A stretch of 64,000 bases of DNA from positions 80,900 to 144,899 of the forward strand of contig JAGSHI010000001.1 of assembly GCA_023954635.1 (NCBI GenBank). Reading direction: 5' to 3'. This DNA is from Bacteriovoracaceae bacterium (GTDB taxonomy: Bacteria; Bdellovibrionota; Bacteriovoracia; Bacteriovoracales; Bacteriovoracaceae). The position numbers and the translations under genes were made by a program. The notes under the pieces were generated by a model, which was not told the origin of the DNA, did not search any database, and worked only from the letters and a program-made list of their open reading frames with translations. Below, in pieces: positions 63,484 to 64,000 of this stretch (positions are counted from its first letter, which is position 1; each line of letters starts with the position of its first letter).

Positions 63484-64000
63484 GGCCTTAACTCCAAAAA
63501 TGGCATTCGCTGTTGGAACAGTCATTGTTGCAGCAGCTTTTCCTTTATCGTCACATGCAATTTCTACTTTGATAAGATCACCAGTATTTAACTGAAGAAC
63601 TAATTCATTCATTGACGAACTAAATGTTCCCCCAATGCTTGTTCCATTCCTTGTAATTCTAAATCCTGTCATTCCACCATAACTTGGAAATGGAACTTGA
63701 GTTAAAATTCTGTAGTAAGCATTTGCTGGAACGGAGTAATGGTAGCTTCCAGTAATAAAGCTTCCATCATTTCTTGATGTTGTATCAAATGGTAAAGCAC
63801 TATAAGTACCCATTGTACTTACACCACAATTGGCTGACCCTGGTCCACTCATCGTTGCCATAAAACCAATATCTAGCTCAGATAACTTTGCTTCAATCGC
63901 TGCAAATTTAGCATTTACATCGGCTGCACTAATAACATTGCCTGCTACAAATGGAGATCCTGGAAGGGTAAAAGCAATCCCAACCGCAGAGGTCATGAGG
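63478..64000 (-). CDS. C1q-like fibre-tip protein, cut by the right edge
   Basis: At least 172 residues; an ATG stands at 63996, but the frame is open to the edge and the residues around it (LMTSAVGIAFT) look like the end of a signal peptide, so the true start is probably outside. A short stalk-like helix (SAADVNAKFAAIEAKLSEL) leads to a jelly-roll domain with the C1q/TNF pattern: PFDTTSRNDGSFITGSYHYSVPANAYYRIL, FRITRNGTSIGG, LQLNTGDLIKVE and a final Phe-Gly strand. Similar architecture is known for trimeric fibre-tip proteins of Bdellovibrio (mosaic adhesive trimers). Role in prey contact is inference. Confidence 0.65.
   Translation of the reverse strand, partial: LMTSAVGIAFTLPGSPFVAGNVISAADVNAKFAAIEAKLSELDIGFMATMSGPGSANCGVSTMGTYSALPFDTTSRNDGSFITGSYHYSVPANAYYRILTQVPFPSYGGMTGFRITRNGTSIGGTFSSSMNELVLQLNTGDLIKVEIACDDKGKAAATMTVPTANAIFGVKAL

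Noticed and set aside
1..64000. CRISPR arrays, insertion sequences, prophage, tRNA or rRNA genes
   Set aside because: No regularly spaced repeats, transposase, integrase or phage structural genes, and no cloverleaf-like segments were found by reading.

Overview
This 64 kb window is a dense, AT-rich chromosome segment of a Gram-negative bacterium. It has an outer membrane: Tol system, LapB, SppA, many signal peptides and lipoboxes, and FtsEX/EnvC/CtpA cell-wall machinery. I infer a Bdellovibrionota predator of the Bacteriovorax/Halobacteriovorax kind. The grounds are an FHA-GGDEF diguanylate cyclase laid out like the predation enzyme DgcB, a TIGR02147-type regulator, several large exported subtilases, a C1q-like fibre tip at the right edge, a nucleoside-salvage set, and the low GC. 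This is inference; no rRNA or tRNA is present to test it. I see no prophage, insertion sequence, CRISPR array or tRNA.

Layout. Bases 1-1.3 kb: the C-terminal part of a probable membrane Ser/Thr kinase. 1.3-12.7 kb is all minus strand: MAPEG protein; Nramp-like transporter with a separate MgtE-type Mg2+ sensor; PpsR; MiaA; MutL; FHA-GGDEF; Pgi; two acyl-CoA dehydrogenases. 12.9-18.0 kb, plus strand: a GH42-like protein with a small partner, then a TIGR02147 regulator, an exported HExxH protein and a lipoprotein. 18-20.5 kb: exported EEP nuclease/phosphatase, RlmN and a small exported protein. 20.7-28.4 kb: sppA, lapB, three envelope unknowns, then tolQ-tolR-tolA-tolB without pal. 28.5-33.6 kb: a degenerate NtrC-family regulator, a small basic protein, a SAMHD1-like HD protein and a subtilase. 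33.8-40.8 kb: ftsE-ftsX-envC-ctpA-xseA and a kinase-like protein. 40.8-49.9 kb: crcB, a DEDDh exonuclease, punA-deoA and nupC, RNase E/G, a YkvA protein and an exported hydrolase-like protein. 50-58.4 kb: ArsM, a glycine-rich lipoprotein, and a two-gene operon of a 1036-residue exported protein with a 967-residue subtilase. 58.5-63.5 kb: a ribosomal/replication cluster, rpsF-rpsR fused in one frame, a DUF2232-like membrane protein, rplI, dnaB and a pabB-like gene. The right edge cuts a C1q-like gene on the minus strand.

How the genes work together. Envelope upkeep dominates: Tol energisation, LPS regulation, FtsEX-EnvC control of septal amidases and CtpA proteolysis. Salvage genes (NupC, DeoA, PunA) and leucine catabolism (isovaleryl-CoA dehydrogenase type) suit a cell that feeds on other cells' contents.

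The most unusual points are the S6-S18 fusion with a candidate S6:S18 leader hairpin; a transporter with an altered Nramp metal site beside a free-standing MgtE sensor; an NtrC-type protein that has lost GAFTGA and the Walker B acids; a kinase-like protein without a recognisable ATP-binding lid; two genes lacking a canonical start codon; and the subtilase/partner operon.
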